In this document: piece after piece, positions 40,801-53,153 of the stretch | Layout: each line of letters starts with the position of its first letter | How positions within the stretch are numbered: the stretch's first letter is position 1 | Assembly: GCA_012295275.1 (NCBI GenBank) | Contig: CM022672.1 | Location: forward strand, 27,400,930 to 27,464,929 | Source: Chrysomallon squamiferum | Lineage: Eukaryota; Mollusca; Gastropoda; Neomphalida; Peltospiridae | Direction: 5' to 3' | Length of the DNA: 64,000 nt | Translations under genes and position numbers: made by a program | The notes under the pieces: model-generated | The model's input: only the letters and a program-made list of their open reading frames with translations | Database searches by the model: none | Told to the model about the DNA's origin: nothing

Positions 40801-42202
40801 AACGGGGTGGTCCATGACAAAAAGGACACCATAACATTATGAAAAGACACTGAAAAATTACACACGTTTCACATGGGTCAAAATATAATAGTGTTACAAT
40901 TAATCAGAAATACAATTTGTTTATAAAATGATATTTTAGAATATTGCGTATAGTATTAAAAATATAGATGCAATAAACTCCAACGATTACTGTCAATAAA
41001 TTATATTATTTTTTTATTGTTGTGGTTGTTGTTTAATGTTAATTAATCGCTGTCTCTTAATAAATCAATCAATCAATTAGTCAGTTATGAACCTATCAAT
41101 TAATCAATTAAAAAGAAAACAAATCAAGAAATTTAGAACTGAAACTACAACAAGAGAAAGATTAATATTTATAGAAATGCGTAAAAGCTTTAGATGAATT
41201 CCATTTTATATAACTCCCTTGCCATTGAACGTGAAAGTAGTTTAGCTTAGAAACACAGAAACCGTCACAATGTAATTTCACATCATGAACTGTTTAGCAA
41301 CTGAAGTAAACACAACTGAAAAACATAGATTAAAAATTATGGATACTATGTCTCTCAAATAACTGATCGCGCATATTGCACACTTTATTAAAAATGTAAT
41401 TGTATATATTGATGTATCACAATAAGATATATTCTACTTTGTGAGTTTACAGTTTCTGCCAGTAACAATTGTACAAACTGTGTAAATAATGCAATAATTA
41501 AAAAGAGATTTTAAAATTTAAACAACCATAATAATTTTTAGACATCTTATTACTTCAGTTGGTCTATGTGAACGTTTCATCTTTTTTTCGTTTTTCTTTT
41601 CTTTTTTTCTTTTTCTTTTTTTTTTAGATTGTAAATAATAAAACGAATTCTGATCACAAATGTTTTAAAATCGCATTTCGTCAGCGTCATCGTTCCCCGG
41701 TCATACATGTTCACCCAGTACGTGAAATCTAATGTTTCCAGTTCGTATCTAGAAGTTATTGCCTCTAACATGGTCTTTGTTGAATACCACTCTGCGAACT
41801 TAATAAACCAGGACGCGATAAGTAAATCAGTTTTAAAAGGGTGCTTCATTTGATGACATTAATAATGACCGTTACATTCATGTCGTTACATTCAAAAATA
41901 CGTTCCAGCTGCAAAAATATGTCCATCAGTGTTGTTAGATGTTACAAAAATAAGTCTTTGATAGGAAATAATATAGTTTATTTAATGTTTACGTTTATCT
42001 GACACCCACCAGAATCTGAGGAGGTTTACGAAAGAATGCTATAACGGTACGTTAGTAAAACTACTAAAACATTTTCTCTTTAATAAAGTAGCATAATGAT
42101 AAGGTTTTTTGGAGGGGTGGCGTTTCAATAATTTTTTACCGATATAAGTATATATATAAAATAAAAAAACTTTATTTTATTTTTATTTCATATTATTATT
42201 AA

Positions 42203-42234
<32 letters not shown>

Positions 42235-43987
42235 TTTCAAAGTTTCTGACTTACATGTAAAGCGTAGTGTATGAGTAGAATAGACTAAATCTATTAGCAG
42301 TCTCTTGAATCTATTTTTTACCTACAAGTTTATAGGTATGTGCTAATGATAACGCTATATCCGATGGGTGTGTATAAGTATGTCATTATTATGTCAACAG
42401 TTATAAAAATAAAAAAATGTTCACGATCGTTGAATTGTTCGGATAAAGAGCCTATAATGAAAAATTAGACTATTTTATATACACAATTAAAATCTAATAA
42501 TACAGAGACTGCGTTTCTTTAGATATTTTTATTATAATTTGTTTTAATTATTATTATTATTTTTTTTTTTAATGACATTTTCTTTGCATATTATAAGTGT
42601 CGCGAGTGAGAGTCTATATGTCTGTATGTATAAATGTATGTATGAACTTTGTTATCGCTCAAACATATATTTTTAGTTGTCAGCTACAGCTGTTTGGAGT
42701 TATTTAATGCTAATATCAGTGCACGAACTGTTCTGAAATAATGTAATATTTCGCTTAATATGATCGCTATATGTCAAACAAATGATCGATACAACATAAA
42801 ATTCATATGCTTAGACCAATTAGCGAAGCAAACTACATCCCTCATTAGTTACATATCAAATCACCACGGTCAGATTTCAAAACAGTGCTGTAAAGCTTGT
42901 CATAATCCAAAGAAAATCGCATCAGCCGCTTCAGTAAACTAATCCTGTCAATGCAGTCTTACCAAAATAACAATGACACCAATCTGCTGAAGCAAATCAG
43001 TATTTTGTGTAAGTTTAAATATAATCAGGCTATGTGTGATACAGATTAGCGAGGGAAATGATGGAGTCTATAAACTTCACCTGTAGTTTCGAACACTTTC
43101 TGAAAAATATTTCTACAAGATGTTGCCACGGACGTTAACTCGCTATATTTTAAATATAAAAGTTTGATGGAAGGTGACTTACGCTTTTCAGCGGGAAATG
43201 TGAATCATGTTTTCCAATAAACACAATGTCATCACAGGAAACTGGGTAACTATTTCGTGTTTTAGGTATTACTCTCAAACGTACGTACACAAACAATACA
43301 CACACACATACACGCAAATACGCAAGCACACACAGAAACATACACATGCGCACAGATCACATTGCATACACAAGCTCTTTTTTAATATTATTCAGATATG
43401 GACGAGTGTGTGTCTTTTTACGTATGTGTATGGAATTGCGAGTCAATAAATAGCAAATGTTTTTTTTTTTTAAACAATCATTTTACAGTATATAACTCTA
43501 AACTGGTAATTTTAAATAGAGATATTTAAAAAATAGGCTTTTACAAGTATAAAAATATGATCTATTTCACAAAATTAAATTTTTATTAAATATGAATATA
43601 AATTCTTAAAACGACATATATTAACTTCATCAGTTACTTAATTTGCAATTTTTAAATATATATATTATCATTATTATTACATTATTATCAGTTTTTTTAA
43701 GTTTGCAAATTGATCCTGCATGAAATAACATTATTATTAATACTGTCGTTGGGACTCAAATATAATCTTGTAGTTGGCAAGGTTTTTTTTTTTTCTTTTT
43801 CTTTCTTTTTTTTTTTTTTTTTTTGTTTTTGTTTTTGTTCTTTGTTTTGTTTGTCTTTCTTATTTTCTATCTATTTTATTTAAAATGAAAACATAATAAA
43901 AATTAAACAGTTAAATCGCTTCAGTATTATTGTATCTGAAAATAATGTGAATAATAGATGTGGTATTAGAAGCAGTAGTAGGAGTAG

Positions 43988-44530
43988 AAACAATAGCTGT
44001 AGTAGTAGCAGTAGTAGGAGTAGAAACAATAGCTGTAGTAGGAGCAGTAGTAGGAGCAGTAGTAGGAGTAGAAACAATAGCTGTAGTAGTAGCAGCAGTA
44101 GGAGTAGAAACAATAGCTGTAGTAGTAGCAGCAGTAGGAGTAGAAACAATAGCTGTAGTAGGAGCAGTAGTAGGAGTAGAAACAATAGCTGTAGTAGGAG
44201 CAGTAGTAGGAGTAGAAACATAGCTGTAGTAGGAGCAGCAGTAGGAGTAGAAAACAATAGCTGTAGTAGGAGCAGTAGTAGGAGTAGAAACAATAGCTGT
44301 AGTAGGAGCAGTAGTAGGAGTAGAAACAATAGCTGTAGTAGGAGCAGTAGTAGGAGTAGAAACAATAGCTGTAGTAGTAGCAGTAGTAGGAGTAGAAACA
44401 ATAGCTGTAGTAGTAGCAGCAGTAGGAGTAGAAACAATAGCTGTAGTAGTAGCAGCAGTAGGAGTAGAAACAATAGCTGTAGTAGTAGTAGTAGTAGTAG
44501 TAGTAGAATAGAAACAATAGCTGTAGTAAT
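43988..44530. repeat. 36-bp minisatellite, about 15 copies
   Basis: The unit starts aaacaatagctg and continues with GTA-type triplets (tagtag, gcagta, ggagta). Copy starts are at 43988, 44024, 44072, 44108, 44144, 44180, 44216 and so on. One gap is 48 instead of 36, an extra 12-bp subunit. A one-base loss near 44221 and a one-base gain near 44251 cancel. It merges into degenerate GTA/ATA triplets to about 44800. Because 36 is a multiple of 3, several frames stay open on both strands. Confidence 0.95.
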
Positions 44531-46339
44531 AGCAGCAGTAGTAATGATAAAACAATAGCTGTAGTAGTAGCAGTAGTAGTAGTAATAATAGGAATAGTGG
44601 TAGTCGTTGTAAACAATAGCTGTAGTAGTAGGAGTAGTGGTAATCGAGTCATAATAGTAGTAATAGTAGTAGCAATAGCTGTAGTAGGAGCAGTAGTAGT
44701 AGTAGTAACAGTAATATTAGCAGCTACAGCAGCTGTACTATCAGTAATAGTAGTTATACTAGCAGTACTAGTAATACTGTATGCTGGAAGTATGATAAAA
44801 GTACTACTATACATCCAATACAATTTATTTGTTTACATCGGAAAGAATTAAACTAAAATTACAAATACATTTTGAAAGTACCTAAGAATATGTGTTTCTT
44901 CCTTCCACCTTTCTTTTTTAATTTTCATTTCCCATTGTCATCATACATCGGAATAGCTGCAAATAGCTGGAAGTTACGATCTCTTCAACAATTTCTCGTG
45001 ACCGATCTTCGTTTTCTTCTTCTTTTTTATCCAGTAATCCATAATTAAGATAAGTGATTATTTTCCAAAGAAGGCAAACAATGACTTTGAATCTGTTATG
45101 TTGGTCGTAATAAGTAAGCTGGTGTTTCTTTTAAAACCACCGACACCTAGAGAAATTTACAAGCTATTTTCGTAATTATAATACGCACCGAAGTAAATTT
45201 TTGGATTAAAAAAGAAAAAGAAGCAGAAGCAGAAGAAAAGATATTTAATTACATGCAATAATGTTGTAGGTTCTTTTAATTTAAACCGAAAACATTTAAT
45301 TGTAACCCTCCACTAATTGTACATTACCTGCGGTATGGAATATCGTACTAATGACAGTTCAAAATGTCCATAATTATATATATGTGCATGTATATATATG
45401 AGTATGTGTGCGTGTTTTCTGAAATTCAAATCGTCTTGTTTGCTACAAGCTCATCGTTGAGAACCACTCTGCTAAACCCTTCTTTTAAAACTACATTGCC
45501 GTCATCACCTCTCAAGTGAGAGTGGGCCGGAGTAGAACGAAAGTCGGTTGTTTTTGTTAACAGAAAGTCGTCTGTTCAGTAATGTTTTGCTTCGCAGGTA
45601 AGGAAAGAGAGTCTGGTGTTGTGTATTTTTGATTGAGAAAGTATTACTGTCGTTGTCATCGATTGCAAGACAAACACAAGCTGAGATAATGATGATGGGG
45701 AATAAGACAGTGATGTGTCCGGTCAGACTGCGGTTACCTAACAGTCTCAGTAAATTCCTGTTTAAATGGCTATTTTTTTATATTATATTTTAATTTTTTT
45801 ATATTATATTTTAATTTTTTTATTTTTTATTTTTTTTATTTTTTTTATTTTTTTATTATTATTATTCAAAGTTTCAAACTGAAAACAAACAAATAAATTA
45901 AAAATAAATTAATTAATTAATTAAAATCAAACAGAATAAAATAAAATAAATACATGACATGCAAGGTGAAAAATATATTTATATAATAACTAATTAGTAA
46001 AATCGATCAGTTTTGCTTGTAGTGCTGATAAAATAATTATATATATATATATATATAATTTTTTTTTTTTTTTTTTTTTATTATTATTATTATTTTTGTT
46101 TTAAAGTACCTAAGCACATTTACTGAAAGAGATATGTTGTTTTGTTTTTCTTTTTGTATTACTTTGTTTCTTCTTCTTTTTCTTCGTTGTTTTTGTTTTT
46201 ATATCCCAAGTTACAAACTTGTATGTTTTAACATATCAGTGTAAAAGATACATTTATTAACATCTCCTTTCTTTACACAAACATTTGCATAAAAACGTTT
46301 TATTTCAAAGACTGTTTTTCTACATGTTTATTGCTGTCA

Positions 46340-47245
46340 CTAAGCTGTCAATGTTCTGCATCCGTTCGGTCCAAATCTTCCATTAATAAACCAACCAGAT
46401 TGCGTTGCGACACTAAACTTTGATGTCGGCGGATTTACGTAACATTCGAAAACACGATACTGGTAGATACTTGCCAAAACACGCTGTCCAAACGAGTGCT
46501 TACCTGTCTACGACGTATTTTACAATCTACCAGCCCGCAGGAATTAACACTTCCTACAATAAACGTTTAGATAATAATTAATCCCGCAGGCCGTTGTAAT
46601 TTAATCACTTGAAAGTATTGCATTGTTCGCGACAACTGGCCAATTCTTTTTTGTGTGGAGGAAGGAAACGATTGGGGTTACTTATGGGTTTCTGCAATTG
46701 AAAGAAGGAGGAGCTTAATAGTCATTTAATTTATCATGTGATAATCAGAGCTTTCCCAACAGTTTGTGGCCAAACAGTGAAAAAGGCCAAGAGTGGACGC
46801 TGTTTCTTCATTCAGCAAACTACCAGCGCTTTAAGCAGAGCTAAAGTCTAGAAGAAGACACACACACATTTTTTTATTTCTACGCCGAGTTGAAGAAAGG
46901 ATTACTGGAGTGTCAATGCTATACTATACAAGTACGGCTTGTATTTAGAAAAGTAAAACTTACATGTTTTGACATGAAAGGATTTATGTGTACAACATTT
47001 GGAGAACTATGTGAAAAAGCCGATGTAAATAACAAACATCAGTAAATAGTGATGCAAAGTTAATTTAATATTAATAAACTGGTACAGAGTTTATTTTATT
47101 ATTATTATTATTCCTCTTTCCCTCATTTGAATTAATTTCTAATTTTTGTTTATCCTAACATTTTTATATTTTCTGTCATTTTATATTCTTTTGTATGTAT
47201 GCATGTAATAAATATATAACTTTATTTTGTTCTCAATTTTCGCAG
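46340..47245 (+). promoter_or_regulatory. Probable promoter and 5' UTR region of the first CDC25 gene
   Basis: Higher GC and CpG than the flanks, directly upstream of the first recognised coding exon, whose acceptor (ttttcgcag) ends at 47245. Possible elements include inverted CCAAT boxes (ccaat near 46640, attgg near 46672) and a ctttcccaac E2F-like word near 46751. A 5' UTR exon must end somewhere upstream, but I could not fix its donor. A strong donor also exists much further up at 45597 (cgcag/gtaagg). Function is inferred from position. Confidence 0.45.
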
Positions 47246-47266
47246 CTAAATCTTTTGGAGGAAAAC

Positions 47267-48680
47267 ATGCAAAATCTAGTTTTTGATAGTCCCGGTGGTT
47301 TGATGACGTCATCACCACGAAGTTCTAGTCCAGCTGCTCTTTCACTGTTACAGCTTGAAGACGAGATGTCACGTGACAGTGGATTCGGTTCTCCAGATTG
47401 TGTATTTCAAAAGGTAGGTAAAAAAAACTGGTTCGTGTCATTTTAAGTTTAATACTGAGAGATAAAGAATAAACCTTCACAGATATCTTTTCTCTCTCTC
47501 AGGCTTTAAATCGTAAGTTTTTATTTATTTTGACGTGTTCCTGTTACTGACTGCTACGTTATCTACATACAAAACGAAGTAGTTATATTCTAACGAAAAT
47601 TAACTATGTTACGATGGTTATTTTAGGATGAATCAATTTGGTTTCTTATTTCTTATTTTTATTCATTTATTTATTTATTATATAAAATAATAAACATTTT
47701 ATTATTTTTATTATTAATATTATATTTTAAAATAAATTATTTATAAAGAATATTTTTACTTTATGTTATTATTCTTCCAGTTATAACTGGTGTACATAAC
47801 GAGTTCTTGGTAATTGTACTGTTTGTTTTGACAGATGTATGCTAGAACAGGAATACCCGTGTGAGTTGTTATTTGTTTAACAGGGGTTGTTACTTGTCAG
47901 ATACAATGAATATTTAAAGAACTTTTAAAGATTTATAAGTGGTGATATTTTCATGTGGCTTGTAAAACATTTTTGAATATCAGAGAGAAAGAAAGAAAGT
48001 TACTTCATAATACAGTCAGATTCGTTAGCTTGAAATCTCTGAATGAAAATGGAAATAAAATAACTAAATAAGGATAATTATGTTTTGAAATACACATTCG
48101 TGTGACACAAACCAGACATCTACAGCCAATGAAATCATTAAATATATCCTGGGTCTTCGCTACGCCTGGTCTGCCAAATGAAAGCATTGTTTATTGTTCG
48201 AGCTTATTTCACCAAGCCCATCAGTGATTATGGGATGCTAAAGGCACCCCCCTCTCCCCTCAAAAAACAAAACAAAACGAAGACAGCTCCCAATGTCTGT
48301 GAACATTAGACTACTGAAGATTTAAGATTGATGTCACGCTTCCACTTTTAGTGTACGTACAAAGTTTCTACTACGGTCCAAAGTGAAAGTGACTGGACTG
48401 AAAGTCTCCCTTCAGTCGTTAAATCTTCCGATTTGGTTGGATGCTTGGTCGGTCTGTAGGCGCGGTCTTGCCTGCTGTTATGTCACTGTGGATACAGATG
48501 CAGTTTTGTAGCAGAGTTGAAATACATCAGGCTTGTGATAAACATACTTTTTTTATAACCATGATGAATATACAGACAGTAATTATGAGGTGGCGTTGAA
48601 AACGGAATAGTAAGATCGACGATGATGGTAAATTGTGCATAGTTAATGGTATATCACTACTGCTGCTGCTACTACTACTT

Positions 48681-48754
<74 letters not shown>

Positions 48755-50382
48755 TATTATTGCTGTTCTTATTGCTGTTATTGTTGTCTAGTGACTAAAG
48801 AAATTCAAACTAAAGAAAAGAACAACGAAAAATATTAGTGTTATTTTATAAAGAGCGACAGAAAAATAAAGAGGCAGAAAACTAAAAGGTAACAGATTTT
48901 GGCCTTCTTTTAGTAAATTTAACATCTTCCTCCAACGGATATTGTTCTACAATCACTGAAACACTTTTCTTTTTCTAAAAAAAAAATACAATAACGTTAT
49001 CATTCTGTGTCTCACATTTAATGTTTTGTTTCAGGATGGCTCGGAAAACTGTGGCCAGTGTCTCAACAAGTGAGGATTCAAGAGAGAGAAAATCCTCTCG
49101 CCGCTGTTTGTTCACTGACCTCAAGTCGGCTTTCGCCTCAAAAAGATCGCATGCAGACGACGAGGATTTGGGCAGTGCGTTCAAGCGTATTCGAGTACAA
49201 GACACTCTGGATTATCAGGTAGATAGACAGATGTTATCTTTATGTTTTTGTTTATCGCTATTGTTAGTAAAATAAATATTAAGTAGTTGAGGCAAATTTT
49301 TCAGGAACATATATTTTACGGATAATTTACGGACATATACTGTTATAAGTGAATATATTTACTAGGACTATTTTTTTTTATTATTTTGTCATACTATGAC
49401 TAATCAGTACTGTTTTTGTAAAATGGCGAAACTGTATTTAGTTAAATATAATGTTACTTTGAGTTACATATAAAATTATTCAATTATTATTCGTATGAAT
49501 AGTGAATTTGTTAATTTAAAGTTTTGATCCTTATTGTAAACCTTTATCTTTTCAGTTATGTCTAAGCCCGCCTTTAAATAGTCTGCACCAATCAGAAGGT
49601 TCGACACATGACCAAGTAAAGTCAGCCGTTGACAGACTACAGAGAACAGAAAATCTCATTGGAGATGGCTCTCAGGTATAAATATCAAAATTGTTTTCCT
49701 TTCTTTTTTAAAAATTATTACTATTATTATTTTTTGGTTTAGTTTTACTTTTTGTTGTTCTTTTGTTTATTTATGTATTTATTTTATTTTATTTTATTTT
49801 ATTTTATTTTATTTTATTTTTTGTCGTTTTTATTTTTTTTATTTTTTTATTATTTTTTATCCTGTTTGTTACATAATATTATTATATAATAAATTAAATT
49901 TTGATTTTCATTTTTTTAATATCAGAACCACGTATTACCTACAACAAGTGGGAGACACCAGGATCTCAAATCTATAAGTCCACAAACAGTGAGTAATTGT
50001 TTAATATTCTTAAAATTAACATCTAAATATCGAAATCATGAAAAATCTCGAAAAATGCTAAAAATATTTAAAGTGTATATCACCAGATATTAATATTTAT
50101 TAACAGTTGATTATTTTTTCTTAATTTTATTTTCTGCAAATGTTGAGTTCATTTCATACATTTGATATTCAGGTTTACGATTTACTTCGAGGGAATTATC
50201 GTCACCTTATCAAGCATCACGATATTATCGACTGCAGATATCCGTATGAGTTCGAAGGTGGACATATACTAGTAAGTAATCTGATGTACTAAGTTTCTGA
50301 ATAATTCAGTCTCTCTCGTTCTCTTTCTTACTTTCTCTTTATCGTTCTCTCACCCCTCTCTCCTTTTCTTTGTCTCTTTTCT

Positions 50383-50415
<33 letters not shown>

Positions 50416-51126
50416 CGCTATTTCTATCTTTTTCTTTATATTTTTCTTTCTTTCTCTAACGTAAGCTCTCTCTCTCTCCCCTACCCCCTCTCTCTCCCCC
50501 AACCCATCTCTTTCTCATCAATGTATATTTAATATTTCAGGGGGCAATAAATGTGTACACAGAAGAAGGAATCCTTGAGCTTCTTGAAAATCATCATTCC
50601 GAAGGTGGAAGACATGTTCTCATCTTTCACTGTGAATATTCTTCACAGAGGGCGCCCAAACTGTAAGCAACTGCTGACTTATTTAGAAAGGTTACTTGTT
50701 AAACTGGTAATTCAGCAACTCTGTTAGTCTGTAAGGATTATACGCTTTGGGTGCATATACTATATACGAAATGACGTCACAAAAACAAAATCAGCCTCCA
50801 TAAATCATTAACATATTTTGTTATTAAAAGAGGTTTGGATCGAATAAGAATTAAAAATTAAAAAAAAAAATAAATAATAATAAGACGGACCAAAATATAT
50901 ATATATATATAACTACAGTGTATGATACCATAAATATATACTTTAATAACAAAGCACGGATACCTTGTTTTTAGAATAGTAAGCAGGTAGCAGTGGATTA
51001 TTAACGAAAGTATTAAAATAAATGTATTTAATACGTCTGGATTTTATTTTTTTATTTTATTTTATTTTATTTTATTTTATTTTATTTTATTTTATTTTGT
51101 ATTTTGTATTTTGTATTTTTTTTTGT

Positions 51127-51162
<36 letters not shown>

Positions 51163-51433
51163 TTATTTAATTATATTGTATAAGACCGCACAGCATTATA
51201 TTAACTTATTTTCTTGTTATTTTTTATTATAGGATGCGGCTACTTCGAAGTCAAGACAGAAAAGCAAACAGCGACAAATATCCGTTTTTATACTACCCAG
51301 AGATCTACTTGCTGGAAGGCGGGTACAAGGAATTCTTTGCCTGTCACAAGGTATGCTTGATATTTCTCTACTTTTTATAATATACGCGTGTTTTTATGTT
51401 GTTATCAGATAACAGCCTTACTTGTATGAAACA

Positions 51434-51472
<39 letters not shown>

Positions 51473-51848
51473 AAATCGGATAAATATCAATCCACACGCA
51501 CATAAACGCACACACACATACACAGAGAGAAATATACACATAAATAAAAACAGAAACAAACGAACTTTTATTATATATATATATATTTTATTATTATTAT
51601 TATTTTTTTTTTTTTATTAAAACAAATATGTTAATCTATGAAACTGTGTTAGTATTTTGTATAACTGATATTGTTATATATATTGTATTCAGGATTTCTG
51701 CCTTCCCCAAGCTTATCTGTCAATGCATCATGAAGATCATGCAGCAGATTTACGTCACTTCCGAGTCAAATCAAAATCGTGGACAGCCGGTGAAAACCGA
51801 GGTCGATCGAGGAGATCTTTAATTGGTCAATCTCCTTTGTTTTCCTAA
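47267..51848 (+). CDS. CDC25: CDC25-type dual-specificity phosphatase, short form, 9 coding exons, complete
   Basis: CDC25 removes the inhibitory phosphates from the Thr/Tyr pair of CDK1/CDK2 to drive cell-cycle entry. Exons: 47267-47413, 47835-47860, 49035-49218, 49556-49675, 49926-49988, 50173-50271, 50541-50662, 51233-51350, 51693-51848. The sum is 1035 nt, 344 aa. Residues 37-42 are DSGFGS, a beta-TrCP-type degron. Residues 60-119 are basic/Ser-rich with RRCLF. The rhodanese-like catalytic domain covers about 155-335: [17 protein letters not shown], the Asp-Cys-Arg-Tyr-Pro-Tyr-Glu motif at 200-206, the HCEYSSQR loop (Cys244, Arg250), [15 protein letters not shown] and MHHEDH. The tail departs from the usual basic ending. 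The start ATG is the first in the first recognised exon; an extra upstream coding exon cannot be excluded. A second CDC25 lies convergent downstream. Confidence 0.93.
47835..47860 (+). other. CDC25: 26-nt microexon of CDC25
   Basis: Flanked by ttttgacag and a strong gtgagt donor, it enters in phase 0 and leaves in phase 2, coding MYARTGIP plus part of a Val codon. It is supported by frame logic: joining 47413 directly to 49035 gives a stop (TGA) after 12 codons, whereas inclusion makes the whole chain open. Confidence 0.75.
48682..48753. repeat. (ATT)n microsatellite in a CDC25 intron
   Basis: About 23 trinucleotide units, preceded by short CTG and CTA runs. Confidence 0.9.
51041..51120. repeat. 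(TTTTA)n microsatellite in a CDC25 intron
   Basis: About 14 pentanucleotide units passing into TTTTG variants, then a TTA array at about 51131-51161. A similar TTTTA array lies at about 49785-49820. Confidence 0.9.
51434..51473. repeat. (AAAT)n microsatellite in the last CDC25 intron
   Basis: About ten tetranucleotide units. Confidence 0.9.
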
Positions 51849-52789
51849 ACACTATCTATAAGACTAAAAGATTAAAAAAAATAAGAAGAAAACCTTGCAA
51901 TTAAAAAGGAAAACATGAATGGAGTAGTAAAAAGAAAAAGAGTACATACTAGGTATTTCCAGACTTTTTTCTAAAGTGAAAGCAGTGCTATATTAAATGA
52001 ATATAATATTAATAATAGTTAATAAACTATTTGGTATAAAAAGAAAACACAACACAACAGAATAAAAATGCATTGGAAAATGATTTTCAGCGACTGATTT
52101 TCAGAAAATAATTTAAATTCGGTTGTTTTAACGTCATGACGTAATTTGGTCTCTATGCAGTTCCAGAATGGGAGAAACAAAAGAAGAAAATTTTCTTTTT
52201 AAATATTCTAAAGGCTTAAAAATTATTTTGATCCAAGTTGTCGCTACTCATTCAAGAGGACGAGTAGTCATGAATCTCATTAATTTGTCGACTATATATT
52301 TTCGGTGAAAATATTTTTGATTACGATTTCGAAACTTTAGTCTTTTTTTTTGAACGTTCAAAAAAGACGTTTCGATACGCCTGTGTTTATAATATCTGCA
52401 ATGGATATTAAAACTGAGAAGTCAAAAAAAAACAACAACAACGAAACAATCTGTAAAAAAAAAGAAAAAAAGGAGGAGAATAAGAATGAAAAACTTTTCA
52501 TAGATTATTAAGACAATAACTGACTTTTTAAAGCGGTTCGTGTTAGAAATTGCAATATGGTGGACATAGATTTATAAGTTTTGTTTCGATGGAGAATCTC
52601 TCTGACTGGTGTTGACTTGTGTTTGGTGAACTATTCCGTGGACGTACAATGCTTGGCTCATCTTCATTTGTATCTCTCCCAGACCAACGTCTGGACTGCT
52701 ACCAGTGCAATACAAAACAAAACAAGAAAAACTGGCTGTGATAACATTTCTTGTAACATGTCATTTTAATTTTTGTAATTTTAATTTTA

Positions 52790-52792
<3 letters not shown>

Positions 52793-52839
<47 letters not shown>
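52793..52839. repeat. (TTA)n microsatellite
   Basis: About 15 perfect units in the probable 3' UTR of the first CDC25 gene. Confidence 0.9.
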
Positions 52840-52840
<1 letters not shown>

Positions 52841-52990
52841 AAATATCTTATTCTACTCTATCTCTACTTTTTTCCTTCTTTGACTATCATTTCCTCTTTT
52901 CTTTTCTCTTTTCTGTTCTCTTTTCTGTTCTCTCTCTTTTCCTGTAATTTCCTTCCTTTGTGTACAGTTGTAAATTACAGACATGTGGTA

Positions 52991-52996
52991 AATAAA
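52991..52996 (+). terminator. Candidate polyadenylation signal of the first CDC25 gene
   Basis: AATAAA about 1.1 kb after the stop, followed by a T-rich stretch (gttttgtttctctttttt). Other AATAAA words nearer the stop are possible alternatives. Confidence 0.4.
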
Positions 52997-53110
52997 ATAT
53001 TTAAATAAATATTTGGAGTTTTGTTTCTCTTTTTTACGTTTGATAAATTTGTGAAAAAAACAAAATATGTCTCTGAGTGTATGTGTTTGTCTTGTGTTAA
53101 TAATATATAT

Positions 53111-53114
<4 letters not shown>

Positions 53115-53145
<31 letters not shown>
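53115..53145. repeat. (TA)n microsatellite
   Basis: About 15 TA units. Confidence 0.9.

Positions 53146-53153
<8 letters not shown>

Larger units (their letters stand above)
35357..46339. other. Intergenic region after CCDC125, mostly low-complexity
   Basis: No supported gene. The first several kb could include a long CCDC125 3' UTR (AATAAA candidates near 35985 and later). The rest is AT-rich with T runs, a 60-bp duplication (35551), AT arrays near 36050-36121 and 38463-38483, a CTA/TTA array (37121), a GC-richer hairpin island (40570-40800), a 36-bp minisatellite (43988) and many short TTA arrays. I see no conserved protein in open frames such as the 90-aa one at 41577-41849. Confidence 0.6.

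Noticed and set aside
41577-41849. 90-aa minus-strand open frame with normal-looking composition before a Lys-rich end
   Set aside because: No family match that I recognise, no acceptor/donor partner, and the C-terminal part is a T-run artefact. Not enough support for a gene.
43880-44823. Several 200-285 aa open frames on both strands (poly-Leu, poly-Ser/Arg, poly-Tyr, Thr/Pro-rich)
   Set aside because: All are readings of one 36-bp minisatellite and GTA triplets. No flanking exon, no unique sequence and no way to prefer one frame. Kept only as a repeat, with one finding on the cancelling indels.
48005-48187. 60-aa minus-strand open frame inside a CDC25 intron
   Set aside because: Short, with no recognisable domain and no splice context; expected by chance.
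47413-49035. Direct join of the first and third CDC25 exons
   Set aside because: It gives a stop after 12 codons. The 26-nt microexon restores the frame with good splice sites.
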